NCBI GenBank assembly: GCA_963836605.1
Contig: CAWIKB010000009.1
Span: 248,001 to 312,000 of the forward strand
DNA from: Bog-473 sp963836605
GTDB lineage: Bacteria; Actinomycetota; Acidimicrobiia; Acidimicrobiales; RAAP-2
DNA length: 64,000 nucleotides
Reading direction: 5' to 3'
The notes under the pieces were generated by a model. It saw only the letters and a list, made by a program, of their open reading frames with translations. It was not told the origin of the DNA and made no database searches. Shown here one piece after another: positions 52,793-61,296 of this stretch (position 1 is its first letter; each line of letters begins with the position of its first letter). A program made the position numbers and the translations under genes.

Positions 52793-54355
52793 ATGGACGA
52801 GCATCTACGACGGATGGCCGAGGAGTTCCCCGGTGAGACGGCATTCACCGTGGTCGACGTCGGGGAGCTGACCTTTGCCGAATGGGAAGGCCACGCGAAC
52901 GCCCTCGCCCGTGGCCTGGTCGACGCCGGCCTTCCTCCCGATGGACGGGTGGGCCTTCATCTTCATCCCGAATGTGCCCTGCGCTGGCTGGTCTCGTACG
53001 CGGCGGTGCACCGGGCCGGCGGCGTGGCCGTCCCCATGAACCCCCGCCTGGCCCCGGCCGAAGTCGCCCACATGCTGGCCCATTCCGGTGCCAGCGCCGT
53101 TGTGGCCGACGGCGACCTGGTCGCCCAGGACGTCCAGGCGGCCAACGACGACCTCTCGTTCGTGATCGACGTGGGCGCCATGGGCGCGGTGGGCGCCGTG
53201 GACGCGGTGGACGCCGTGGGCGCCCGACCGGCGGTCTCGGGCCCGCGTGTGGTCGGCTGGGCGGAGATGACCGCGGGCGACCGCAGCGCGGTCCAGGTCG
53301 ACCGGTCGGAGGACGATCTGGCCGACATCTTGTACACGTCGGGCACCACCGGACGACCCAAAGGGGTGGCGGTGCGCCATTCCAATGCCTCCATGGTCGG
53401 CAATGTCGCGCCGTCGTGGACCGGAGGCGGCTGGTTGCACGCCAGCCCCATGTTCACCTTCGCCGGCATCGCCCTGGTGTACACGCCCATGAAGCTCGGC
53501 CTGCGCGGCCTGTACATGCCGAGGTTCGATGCCGGGCGCTGGCTCGAGGTGGTGGAGGAAGAGAAGCCGGTCGCCATCTTCCTCGTCCCGGCCATGGCGC
53601 ACCTCCTGCTCGATCATCCCGGCTTCAGCACGGTCGATCTCTCCTCGGTCGCCATGTGCTCGGTGGGGAGCGCCCCCCTCGCCCCCTTCGTGGTCGAGCG
53701 GCTGCAGGACCGAATGCCCGACGCCATGGTGTCGAACAACTACGGCATGACCGAGGCTGGCTCGGCCTACTGCATCATGCCGAAGGGCGAGGCCATCAAG
53801 CGCCCCGGCTCGGTGGGGATGATCGCACCGCCGGCCCTGGTCCGCATCGTCGACGGGGACGGTCAGGCGGTTCCGGCCGACGAGGTGGGTGAGGTCCGCC
53901 TGCAGCTGCCCGGCCATCAACGTGAGTACTTCGGCGATCCCGAGGCGACGGCCGAGACCTGGAAGGACGGTTGGCTGGTCACCGGTGATCTGGGACGGTT
54001 GGACGGCGACGGCTACCTCTACATCGTGGGCCGGAGCAAGGACGTCATCATCCGGGGCGGCAACAACGTGCACGCCACCGACGTGGAGCACGTGTTGCTG
54101 CAACACCCCGCGGTGGCCGAGGTCGCGGTCGTCGGAGCGCCGCACCCCGTGTTGGGGGAGGACGTGGTGGCGTTCGTCGTCCTGCACGAAGGCGAAGGGG
54201 CTGACGGCGACGCGTTGCGGCTCTATGCGTTGGAGCAGTTGGCCGATTACAAAGTGCCCCGTCGGTACCACTTCGTGGACGAGTTGCCGCGCAACGCCAC
54301 GGGCAAGGTGGTCAAGCCCGAGCTGCGGGCCCGCCTGGCCGACGGGCCGTCCTGA
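52793..54355 (+). CDS. Acyl-CoA synthetase (AMP-forming, FadD-like)
   Basis: 520 aa from ATG 52793. Motifs: DILYTSGTTGRPKGVAVRH (P-loop), SNNYGMTEAGSAY (adenine site), GWLVTGDLGRLDGDGYLYIV and GRSKDVIIRGGNNVHATDVE, C-terminal LPRNATGKVVKPEL with the catalytic Lys. It activates a carboxylic acid as CoA thioester. The stretch 53171-53224 encodes an imperfect nine-base repeat giving Gly/Val/Asp/Ala residues in a surface loop. The next gene follows five bases after the stop. Confidence 0.93.
   Translation: MDEHLRRMAEEFPGETAFTVVDVGELTFAEWEGHANALARGLVDAGLPPDGRVGLHLHPECALRWLVSYAAVHRAGGVAVPMNPRLAPAEVAHMLAHSGASAVVADGDLVAQDVQAANDDLSFVIDVGAMGAVGAVDAVDAVGARPAVSGPRVVGWAEMTAGDRSAVQVDRSEDDLADILYTSGTTGRPKGVAVRHSNASMVGNVAPSWTGGGWLHASPMFTFAGIALVYTPMKLGLRGLYMPRFDAGRWLEVVEEEKPVAIFLVPAMAHLLLDHPGFSTVDLSSVAMCSVGSAPLAPFVVERLQDRMPDAMVSNNYGMTEAGSAYCIMPKGEAIKRPGSVGMIAPPALVRIVDGDGQAVPADEVGEVRLQLPGHQREYFGDPEATAETWKDGWLVTGDLGRLDGDGYLYIVGRSKDVIIRGGNNVHATDVEHVLLQHPAVAEVAVVGAPHPVLGEDVVAFVVLHEGEGADGDALRLYALEQLADYKVPRRYHFVDELPRNATGKVVKPELRARLADGPS
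53171..53224 (+). repeat. Six imperfect 9-bp repeats inside the acyl-CoA synthetase gene
   Basis: Units vary on GTGGGCGCC: the third and sixth are identical to the first, others read ATGGGCGCG, GTGGACGCG and GTGGACGCC. They encode VGA/MGA/VDA triplets in a loop between the N-terminal subdomains. In-frame expansion is likely. Confidence 0.85.
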
Positions 54356-54360
54356 CACCG

Positions 54361-55914
54361 ATGGACCCATTGCACGATCTCACCCTCGGCGACGTGCTGC
54401 GCGAACACCGCCGGAGCCGGCCCCGCCAGACGGCGGTGGTGTGCGGCGACCACCGTGCCACCTACCCCGAGCTGGACCAGCGGACGAGCCGGCTGGCCAA
54501 CGCCCTGGTCGATGCCGGCGTCGGGACGGGTGACCACGTCCTGTGGCTGGGGCAGAACTGTCATCGGGTGATCGAGTGCCTGCTCGGCTGCGCCAAGGTC
54601 GGAGCCGTCTTCGTGCCGGCCAACTGGCGCCAGACGGCGGACGAACTGGTGACCCTGCTGGAGGACGTGCGGCCCACGGTGGTGATCTGGCAGGACGAGG
54701 AGATCGGCCCGGCCACCTCGGCCGCCCGAGCCGTCTGGGACGGCCGGGCGCGCTGGGTCCAGCACGACGGGGCCGTCACGGCGGACGACGGCTACGAGGC
54801 CTTTCTTGCCACCGCTTCACCGGAGGACGCGGCGCGGCCGGTGGATCCGACCGCCCCGGTGATCCAGCTCTACACGGCGGCGTTCGCCGGCACGCCGAAC
54901 GGGGCCCAGCTCTCGCACGACGCCGTCCTCTCGCAGGCGTTGATGGTGGCCCTGGTCCAGCGCATCACCGAGGACACGGTGTACCTGAACTCGGGGCCCA
55001 TGTTCCACATGGCGACGCTCATGACCACGTTCGCCACCTTCCATCTGGGTGGCAACAACGTCATGACGCGCCGGGTCGAGGCCGAGGAGCTCTGCCGGCT
55101 GGTGGAGGCGGAGCGCTGCAACTACGGCTTCGTCATGGGCCCGACGGCGTCAGAGATCATGGAGGTGAACCGGGACGGGCGCTACGACCTGTCGTCGCTG
55201 CGCACTTTCGGCGCCAGCCCGGCCTGGAACGAGATGATCCAGGTCGACGACAGTCCCTGGGGCGTCCATCCGGCGGGCTACGGCCAGACGGAGGCGACCG
55301 GCATGCTCACCTTCAACGCCCTCGGCATCGGCAGCAGCGGGAGCAGCGGCCGCCCCTCCCCGTGGGTCCAGGTGCGCATCGTCGATCCGGACGGGTCCGA
55401 CGTGCCCGAAGGCGAGACCGGCGAGATCGTGGCCCGCGGGCGGGTGCTGACCAACGGCTACCACGGCCGGGAGCAGCTCAACGCCGAGCGGACCCGCGAC
55501 GGCTGGTGGCACACCAGCGATCTGGGCAAGCGAGAAGCGGACGGCTCCATCACCTTCGTGGCCCCCCTGACCCGGATCGTGAAGTCGGCCGCGGAGAACA
55601 TCTACCCGGCTGAGGTGGAGGGGTGCCTGACCAGGCATCCGGGCGTGAAGGAGGCGGCCATCATCGGGATCCCCGACCCCAAGTGGACGCAAAGGGTGGT
55701 GGCCGTGGTGGTGCGGGCCGAGGGACCCGAGGGGGACGCGCTCACCTCTGAGATGCTGATCGAGCACTGCCGCGCGCACATCGCCTCCTACAAGAAGCCG
55801 TCTGCCGTCGAATTCGTCGACCAGCTGCCGCGCCACGGTTGGGCCGTCGACTACGACGCCCTCGACGTCCGGTTCGGCGGGGGCGGTTACCCGGGCCTGG
55901 GCCGCGCCGTCTGA
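54361..55914 (+). CDS. AMP-binding acyl-CoA synthetase-like protein lacking canonical P-loop and A10 Lys
   Basis: 517 aa. Overall fold is clear: DLTLGDVLREHRRSRPRQTA, ATYPELDQRTSRLANALVDA, PMFHMATLMTTFATFHLGGN, GYGQTEATGM, WWHTSDLGKREADGSITFVA and KSAAENIYPAEVE. But the P-loop is IQLYTAAFAGTPNGAQLSH, with no TSGTTG-x-PKG Lys, and the C-terminus has LPRHGWAVDYDALDV where the family has the catalytic GK. It may be a variant seen in some actinobacterial FadD proteins, an acyl-binding protein, or an inactive partner of the synthetase encoded upstream. Five bases after the previous stop. Confidence 0.82.
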   Translation: MDPLHDLTLGDVLREHRRSRPRQTAVVCGDHRATYPELDQRTSRLANALVDAGVGTGDHVLWLGQNCHRVIECLLGCAKVGAVFVPANWRQTADELVTLLEDVRPTVVIWQDEEIGPATSAARAVWDGRARWVQHDGAVTADDGYEAFLATASPEDAARPVDPTAPVIQLYTAAFAGTPNGAQLSHDAVLSQALMVALVQRITEDTVYLNSGPMFHMATLMTTFATFHLGGNNVMTRRVEAEELCRLVEAERCNYGFVMGPTASEIMEVNRDGRYDLSSLRTFGASPAWNEMIQVDDSPWGVHPAGYGQTEATGMLTFNALGIGSSGSSGRPSPWVQVRIVDPDGSDVPEGETGEIVARGRVLTNGYHGREQLNAERTRDGWWHTSDLGKREADGSITFVAPLTRIVKSAAENIYPAEVEGCLTRHPGVKEAAIIGIPDPKWTQRVVAVVVRAEGPEGDALTSEMLIEHCRAHIASYKKPSAVEFVDQLPRHGWAVDYDALDVRFGGGGYPGLGRAV

Positions 55915-55917
55915 GCG

Positions 55918-56826
55918 CTACGGCGCCGGCGCGACCGCGACCGCCATCTCCGCCATGGCAGCCATCTCCTCGCAGTAGTGGGCCCGGGAGCGGTGGTCGA
56001 AGCGCAGGCTGAAGCCCGTGGCCCCGATGGCGACGTAGGACCGCAAGAAGTCGAGGGTGCCGGCGTAGTCACCCAACGGGTCGATCGGAGGTTCGGGAGC
56101 GAGGATCAGGTCGAGGGGGGCGCCGTGTTCTTCGGCGTAGCGCTCCCGGGCCTTGGTGATCTCCGGGTCCGCCAACATCTCGGTGAGCTGTTCGATCTTG
56201 AACCCGAAGGGCATCCAGCCATCGCCCAACGTGAGCGCCCGCCGCAACGAGCGCCGCGTCCGCCCACCGACCCAGATCGGGACCGCTCGCGCCAGTCCCG
56301 ATGGCTCCACTATGAAATCTTCGAAGTCGTAGTGCGGGCCGTGGTACTCCGGCAGGCGGTGGCCCCAGGAGGCCCGGATGGCCCGGATGGCGTCGTCGGC
56401 ACGATCGCCCCGGCCGTCGAAGGCGTGCCCCAACACGTCGAATTCGGGCTCGAGGGACCCGACCCCCACGCCGGCGATGAGCCGGCCGTTGCTGAGGAGA
56501 TCGAGGGTACCGAGTCGCTTCACCAACTCGAGCGGGTGGTGGTACGGCAGGACGACCATGTGGGTCAGGAGCCCGATCCCCGACGTCTTGGCGGCGAAGA
56601 AGCCGAGGGTCGAGAACGGGTCCCAGTAGCGGCCACCCCGTTGGGTGGAGGCGGCGGCGGGAATGGCGATGTGCTCGGAGCAGGCGACCCAGTCGTAGCC
56701 CAACGATTCCGCCTGCTGCACCACCTCCACCACGTCGCTGACGCTGGCCGTCACCTCCCACTCCGGCGGGTCGAATCGTGGGTTCATGTGCAGGACCGGG
56801 GTCACGATGCCGAGCTTGAGTGCCAT
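55918..56826 (-). CDS. LLM-class F420-dependent oxidoreductase
   Basis: 302 aa. Bacterial-luciferase-like barrel: LGIVTPVLHMNPRFDPPEWE, LGYDWVACSEHIAIP (SEH, cofactor edge), GIGLLTHMVVLPYHHPLELV, LDLLSNGRLIAGVGVGSLEP and VPIWVGGRTRRSLRRALTLG. The GVGVG and the LTHMVVLP strand match the F420 branch. Reaction unknown; many act on steroids, lipids or xenobiotics. It is convergent with the preceding synthetase (stops 3 bases apart) and stands alone. Confidence 0.9.
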   Translation of the reverse strand: MALKLGIVTPVLHMNPRFDPPEWEVTASVSDVVEVVQQAESLGYDWVACSEHIAIPAAASTQRGGRYWDPFSTLGFFAAKTSGIGLLTHMVVLPYHHPLELVKRLGTLDLLSNGRLIAGVGVGSLEPEFDVLGHAFDGRGDRADDAIRAIRASWGHRLPEYHGPHYDFEDFIVEPSGLARAVPIWVGGRTRRSLRRALTLGDGWMPFGFKIEQLTEMLADPEITKARERYAEEHGAPLDLILAPEPPIDPLGDYAGTLDFLRSYVAIGATGFSLRFDHRSRAHYCEEMAAMAEMAVAVAPAP

Positions 56827-56978
56827 GCCCAGGCACGGTAGCGCCGGTGCACCGTCATGGGTGCTGACCGGCCTCCCGAGGTCGTGGTGCCCGTCTCCCG
56901 GGGGTTTTTCAGACGCAACCTCTTTGCAACGGAGCCGCCCCGTCCCTGCACCTTCGCTCCGTCAAGATGCGCCGCAGC

Positions 56979-57043
56979 GTGAACACGGCCCTCTGGTGTG
57001 GTCGCTCTGAGCGGGGCGGCCACACCAGAGGGCCGGTGTTCGC
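56979..57043. repeat. Long near-perfect hairpin upstream of a methyltransferase gene
   Basis: Inner arms GGCCCTCTGGTGTGG (56987-57001) and CCACACCAGAGGGCC (57020-57034) pair perfectly over 15 bases around an 18-base loop. Outer GTGAACAC pairs with GTGTTCGC after one bulged G (eight more pairs, one G-T). It lies 66 bases before the methyltransferase ATG and 150 bases before the divergent LLM gene. No T-run, so a simple terminator is unlikely. Confidence 0.85.
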
Positions 57044-57108
57044 GGCCTTCCCGCGCCCGGCCGCTCGCGGATCGCTGCCAGGAGCGACGACACCCGCGAA
57101 GATGGCGT

Positions 57109-57849
57109 ATGGATTTCGACGTCGCAGACACGTTCGGTGACGATTACCTCTACTTCTACGAGGAGTCCATCGACGACGGGCATTCGGACGACGACGTGGC
57201 GGAGATCCTCGGATTGCTCCAGGTGGCGCCGGGCGCCCGCATCCTCGATGCCCCGTGCGGGCACGGCCGGCTCGCCTTCCGCCTGGCCGCGGCAGGCATG
57301 GAGGTCACCGGGGTCGATCTCTCCGAGCAGTTCATCGCCATGGCGCACGCCGTTCGGGTCGAACGCCGCGCCTCCGCCACCTTCCACCTGGGCGACATGC
57401 GCCGGCTCCCCGTCGCCGGGCCCTATGACGCCGTGGTCTGCTGGTTCAACTCGTTCGGCTACTACGGTGACGCGGACTGTCGCAAGGTCCTCGAGGAGTT
57501 CCACCGGGTGCTGCAACCGGGCGGCACGGTGCTGATCGAGACCATGCACCACGACGGCGTGGTTCGGCACTTCACCGCCGCGCCCGATGCCACCGTGGTC
57601 ACCCGGGGCGACGATGCCCAGATCGACGTCTCCCGCTTCGCCCCCCTGACCGGACGGATCGAGACGGAGCGCACGGTGCACCGGGACGGGAGGGCACGTC
57701 ACTCGACGCACTTCATGCGCCTGCCCACGCCTCCCGAGTGGACGCAGTGGCTGGAGGGGGCCGGCTTCAGGGACGTCCGGTTCCGTGCCGGCGGGGGCGG
57801 TCCGTTGCTGCTGGACAGCTGGGTCATGGTGGTGCAGGCCACCGCATAG
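57109..57849 (+). CDS. Class I SAM-dependent methyltransferase
   Basis: 246 aa from ATG 57109. Motif I ARILDAPCGHGRLAFRLAAA, post-I VTGVDLSEQFIAMA, motif II PYDAVVCWFNSFGYYGD, motif III EEFHRVLQPGGTVLIETMHH. The W-F-N-S-F-G-Y-Y segment is typical of a ubiquinone/small-molecule methylase-like group. Acceptor unknown. It follows the large hairpin and precedes the HyuB-like gene by 110 bases. Confidence 0.9.
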   Translation: MDFDVADTFGDDYLYFYEESIDDGHSDDDVAEILGLLQVAPGARILDAPCGHGRLAFRLAAAGMEVTGVDLSEQFIAMAHAVRVERRASATFHLGDMRRLPVAGPYDAVVCWFNSFGYYGDADCRKVLEEFHRVLQPGGTVLIETMHHDGVVRHFTAAPDATVVTRGDDAQIDVSRFAPLTGRIETERTVHRDGRARHSTHFMRLPTPPEWTQWLEGAGFRDVRFRAGGGGPLLLDSWVMVVQATA

Positions 57850-57895
57850 GCCCAGTTCATTGGCCTGAGTCAGGAGACGCCGGTGTACAGTGAAA

Positions 57896-57911
57896 GTGAC
57901 ACGGTTGTCAG
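57896..57911. promoter_or_regulatory. Palindromic operator candidate, family 2, copy C
   Basis: GTGACACGGTTGTCAG; TGACA/TGTCA arms around CGGT. It lies 48 bases before the HyuB-like start and shares TGACAC-N4-GTCA-type spacing (14 bp) with copies A and B. Confidence 0.5.
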
Positions 57912-57959
57912 CAAACGTTGCGCCGGGCGCCCCACACGCCGGCGGATCCGGGAGGGGCC

Positions 57960-59771
57960 ATGAACGTCGATCTGAAGGCATTGGCAGGACCTCGAGACCG
58001 CTTGATGGCGGGTGGAACGGTGGACCCCGTCACGGCCGAGGTCATCCGGGGAACGATGGAAACGGTCTGCTTCGAGATGGCCATGTACGTCAGTCGGACG
58101 GCCACGACGCCCATCCTGAATCAGTCCAACGAGCGCAACGCCACTATTCTCGACGGGAAGGGTCGCTTGGCCGCGTTGAGCGTGGGCATCCCGCAGTTCA
58201 TGCTCACCTCCACTCTGCCCGTCCGTTTCGCGCTCGACTTCCTGGGGGTGGACGAATTCCACCAGGGAGACGTCTTCGTGGCCAACGATCCCTACCACGG
58301 CGGAGGGCACCTGCCCGACTACAACGTGTTCTCCCCGGTGGTGGTCGACGGGCACCTGGTCCTGATCGCCTCCATCCAGTGCCACCACGGCGACACCGGG
58401 GGTGCCGTACCCGGTGGGTACAACGTGACCGCGTCCGACATCTGGGGGGAAGGCGTGCGCTGGCCCGTCGTCAAGGTGCTCGACCGTGGCGTCGAGCGTC
58501 GGGACGTGCTCTATGCCCTCCAGGTCAACAACCGCCTCGAGGGGTACCTGGGCGACCTGCGGGCCCAGATCGGCGCGGCCAAGCAGGCGGCGGACGGGCT
58601 GGTCGGCCTGGTGGACCGCTACGGCGTCGACATGATCGAGTCGGCCGTCGACCACATGATCGACTACGCCGCCAAGCGCTTCGGCGAGGAGATTTCGGCC
58701 TGGCCCGACGGCACCTACGAAGGCGACGCCTACGTCGACCACGATCCCTTGGGCAACCCGGACATCCGTCTCCACGTGGCCATCACCGTCGACGGCTCCA
58801 AGTTGACCATCGACTACACGGGGAGTGACGAGCGTCAGGAATTGGCGGCGTGGTCGACCTACGGCAACACCCGGGGCTACACCGTGGCCCAGGTCGCCGC
58901 CATGATGGACCCCGAGATCCCCAAGAACGAGGGCTTCTTCAACTCCATAGAGCTCATCGTGCCCGAGGGGTGCGTCCTGAATCCCCATCCGGGCCGTCCG
59001 GTCAGCGTGGGCACCCACCACCCAGGCGCCGACATCGGCGAAGTCATCGCGGTGGCCCTCTCCGGCGTGCTCCCCGAGCGCGCCGTGCCGCAGACCTACA
59101 AGACCGGGATCCCCACCACCATCAAGGGCGTGGATCCGCGTAGCGGGCAGGTGTTCGTGGACGGATCGGCCGAGGTCTATGCCGGATGGTGCAACGCGGC
59201 CAAGGGCATGGATGCGTGGGGTGCGGTCAGTGCCAGCTTCGGCAACCTGTGGAAGGCCACGGCCGAGATCAACGAGAGCCTCTATCCCCACCTGCAGTGG
59301 AGTCGCGACTACCGCACGGACTCGGGTGGCGCCGGACAGTGGCGGGGCGGCTGCGGCAGCCACTACGTCAAAGAGGTGCGCGTGCCCTCGAACGTCTACA
59401 CCTACGTGGTCGGCATGAAGTACCCGATGCCCGGTATCGCCGGGGGTGCCAAGGGGGCTCCCAACAAACTGACCCTGCGCTACGGGTCCGACGACGCATT
59501 GGTGGTGCAACATACGGCCGACTGGGTGCCCATGGAGGCCGGTGCCCGCATCTGCTTCGACTACGGGGGCGGGGGAGGCTGGGGCGACCCGCTGGACCGG
59601 CCCGCCAGTGCGGTCCTCGATGACGTGCTGGACGAGTACGTCAGCGTCGAGGGAGCCGAGCGCGACTACGGCGTCGTGCTCACCGGATCGCTGGAAGAGC
59701 TGACGCTGGTCGTCGACGATGCCGCCACCGAGACGCGTCGGGCGGACATGCGCGCCGGCCGCGCCGCGTAG
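57960..59771 (+). CDS. Hydantoinase B/oxoprolinase-like protein (HyuB family)
   Basis: 603 aa from ATG 57960, with GGGAGGGG upstream. Family landmarks: DPVTAEVIRGTMETVCFEMA, LNQSNERNATILDGKGRLAA, GDVFVANDPYHGGGHLPDYN, HHGDTGGAVPGG, and RTDSGGAGQWRGGCG with FDYGGGGGWGDPLDRP near the end. HyuB works with HyuA in ATP-dependent cleavage of hydantoin or 5-oxoproline, or in acetone/acetophenone carboxylase-type enzymes. No HyuA frame exists in this window, so its partner must be elsewhere or the protein has another role. Heads the four-gene plus-strand run to 63737. Confidence 0.9.
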   Translation: MNVDLKALAGPRDRLMAGGTVDPVTAEVIRGTMETVCFEMAMYVSRTATTPILNQSNERNATILDGKGRLAALSVGIPQFMLTSTLPVRFALDFLGVDEFHQGDVFVANDPYHGGGHLPDYNVFSPVVVDGHLVLIASIQCHHGDTGGAVPGGYNVTASDIWGEGVRWPVVKVLDRGVERRDVLYALQVNNRLEGYLGDLRAQIGAAKQAADGLVGLVDRYGVDMIESAVDHMIDYAAKRFGEEISAWPDGTYEGDAYVDHDPLGNPDIRLHVAITVDGSKLTIDYTGSDERQELAAWSTYGNTRGYTVAQVAAMMDPEIPKNEGFFNSIELIVPEGCVLNPHPGRPVSVGTHHPGADIGEVIAVALSGVLPERAVPQTYKTGIPTTIKGVDPRSGQVFVDGSAEVYAGWCNAAKGMDAWGAVSASFGNLWKATAEINESLYPHLQWSRDYRTDSGGAGQWRGGCGSHYVKEVRVPSNVYTYVVGMKYPMPGIAGGAKGAPNKLTLRYGSDDALVVQHTADWVPMEAGARICFDYGGGGGWGDPLDRPASAVLDDVLDEYVSVEGAERDYGVVLTGSLEELTLVVDDAATETRRADMRAGRAA

Positions 59772-59794
59772 GACACCACCGAGTTGGTGCGCCC

Positions 59795-61282
59795 GTGACG
59801 TCCGGCATCGTGGCCTGGGGCAGCTACCTGCCGTACTGGCGACTGCAGCGGGCTGCCATAGCCCAGGTACTGGGCTCGGGACCCGGCAAAGGGACCCGGG
59901 CCGTGGCCTCCTACGACGAGGACACCACCACTCTGGCCGTCGAGGCCGGGCGGCGAGCCCTGGCCGGGGCGGCGGGGGCGACGGCGGTGTCCGCCACTGC
60001 GGCCGTAGCCCCGCAGGATCTGTTTTTCTCCACCCCGGCCCCGGGCTACCTGGACAAGACCAACGCCACCACGGTCCACGCCGCCCTCGGGCTGGACCGG
60101 AGTTGCGCCGCCTATGACTTCTGCGGTTCGTCCCGCTCGGCCCTGGGCGCCCTGGCCCTGGGCCTGCAGGGCGCCTCCGAGCGGCGCACCGTGGTCGTGG
60201 TGTCGGACCTGCGCACCGGACTGGCCGGCGGGGCGGAGGAGCGTGACGCCGGCGATGGCGCCGCGGCCTTCGTCTGCGGCGCCGGCGGCGTGGTGGCCGA
60301 GCTGATCGGTCGGGGCGCATCGAGCGACGAGTTCCTGGACCGCTGGCGCGTGCCGGGGGAGACGGACTCCCACGTGTGGGAGGAGCGCTTCGGCCAGGAG
60401 CTCTACGTGCCGCTGGCCCGCGAGGCCTTCGCCGACGCATTGAAGGACGCCGGTCTCACCGAGAGCGACATCGATCACGCCGTGGTCACGGGCCTGCACG
60501 TGCGCGCCGTCAAGGCCGTCCGGGCCGGATTGGGGGTGGCCACCGGCGCGCTGGCGCCCGACCTCACCGGATCGCTGGGCAATCTGGGCGCGGCCCACGC
60601 CGGCCTGGCGCTGGCCGACGTGCTCGAGCGGGCCGAGCCGGGACAGGTCATCGCCGTCCTCTCCCTGGCCGATGGGGCCGACGCCCTGCTGCTGCGCACG
60701 ACCGAGGCCCTCCCGGCGGCGCAGGCCGCCGCTGCCGGGGCCGGTCTCCCCACGGTGGCCCAGCAGGTGGCCGGCGGGCGGGCCGACCTCTCCTACGCCT
60801 CCTTCCTGGCCTGGCGGGGGCAGCTGCACCGCGAGCCGCCGCGCCGGCCCGATCCCGAACGGCCCGGGGCGCCGATCGTGCACCGTTCCGAGTCCTGGAA
60901 GTACGCCTTCGCCGCCAGCCGCTGCCTCGAATGCGGCTTCCGCCATCTGCCGCCCACCCGGGTCTGCCTGCACTGCCGGGCCATCGACCGCATGGCGGGA
61001 GAGCGCCTGGCCGACACCGAGGGCACCATCGCCACCTTCACCATCGACCACCTGGCCTACAGCCTGTCCCCGCCGGTGGTCGGCGTCATCGTCGACTTCG
61101 ACGGCGGCGGCCGCTACCGGTGCGAGTTGACCGACGGCCCTCCCGACGAGCTGGCCATCGGCGACCGGGTGGCCATGACCTTCCGCCGCGTCTACACGGC
61201 CCAGGGCGTGCACAATTACTTCTGGAAGGCCCGCCCGCTGCCGGGCGGGCCCCGTGCTGCGGCCACCGCGGCCGCCGAGTAG
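59795..61282 (+). CDS. HMG-CoA-synthase/thiolase-fold protein fused to DUF35 domain
   Basis: 495 aa from a GTG at 59795. Residues about 1-340 have the two-lobed condensing fold of archaeal-type HMG-CoA synthase (IVAWGSYLPYWRLQRAAIAQ, SYDEDTTTLAVEAGRRAL, RSCAAYDFCGSSRSALGALA with a candidate nucleophile Cys, SLGNLGAAHAGLALADVLE). Residues about 365-480 are DUF35: CLECGFRHLPPTRVCLHC zinc ribbon, then OB fold (GTIATFTIDHLAYSLSPPVV). In archaea these are separate proteins that form a complex. Fused, it could condense or cleave acyl-CoA with the SCP2-type thiolase encoded 14 bases downstream. Confidence 0.85.
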   Translation: MTSGIVAWGSYLPYWRLQRAAIAQVLGSGPGKGTRAVASYDEDTTTLAVEAGRRALAGAAGATAVSATAAVAPQDLFFSTPAPGYLDKTNATTVHAALGLDRSCAAYDFCGSSRSALGALALGLQGASERRTVVVVSDLRTGLAGGAEERDAGDGAAAFVCGAGGVVAELIGRGASSDEFLDRWRVPGETDSHVWEERFGQELYVPLAREAFADALKDAGLTESDIDHAVVTGLHVRAVKAVRAGLGVATGALAPDLTGSLGNLGAAHAGLALADVLERAEPGQVIAVLSLADGADALLLRTTEALPAAQAAAAGAGLPTVAQQVAGGRADLSYASFLAWRGQLHREPPRRPDPERPGAPIVHRSESWKYAFAASRCLECGFRHLPPTRVCLHCRAIDRMAGERLADTEGTIATFTIDHLAYSLSPPVVGVIVDFDGGGRYRCELTDGPPDELAIGDRVAMTFRRVYTAQGVHNYFWKARPLPGGPRAAATAAAE

Positions 61283-61296
61283 AGGAGCAGAGCACC

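Noticed and set aside
57870..60440. Minus-strand frame of 856 codons opposite hyuB and the HMG-synthase-like gene
   Set aside because: Low-complexity start and no domain; spans two real genes on the other strand.
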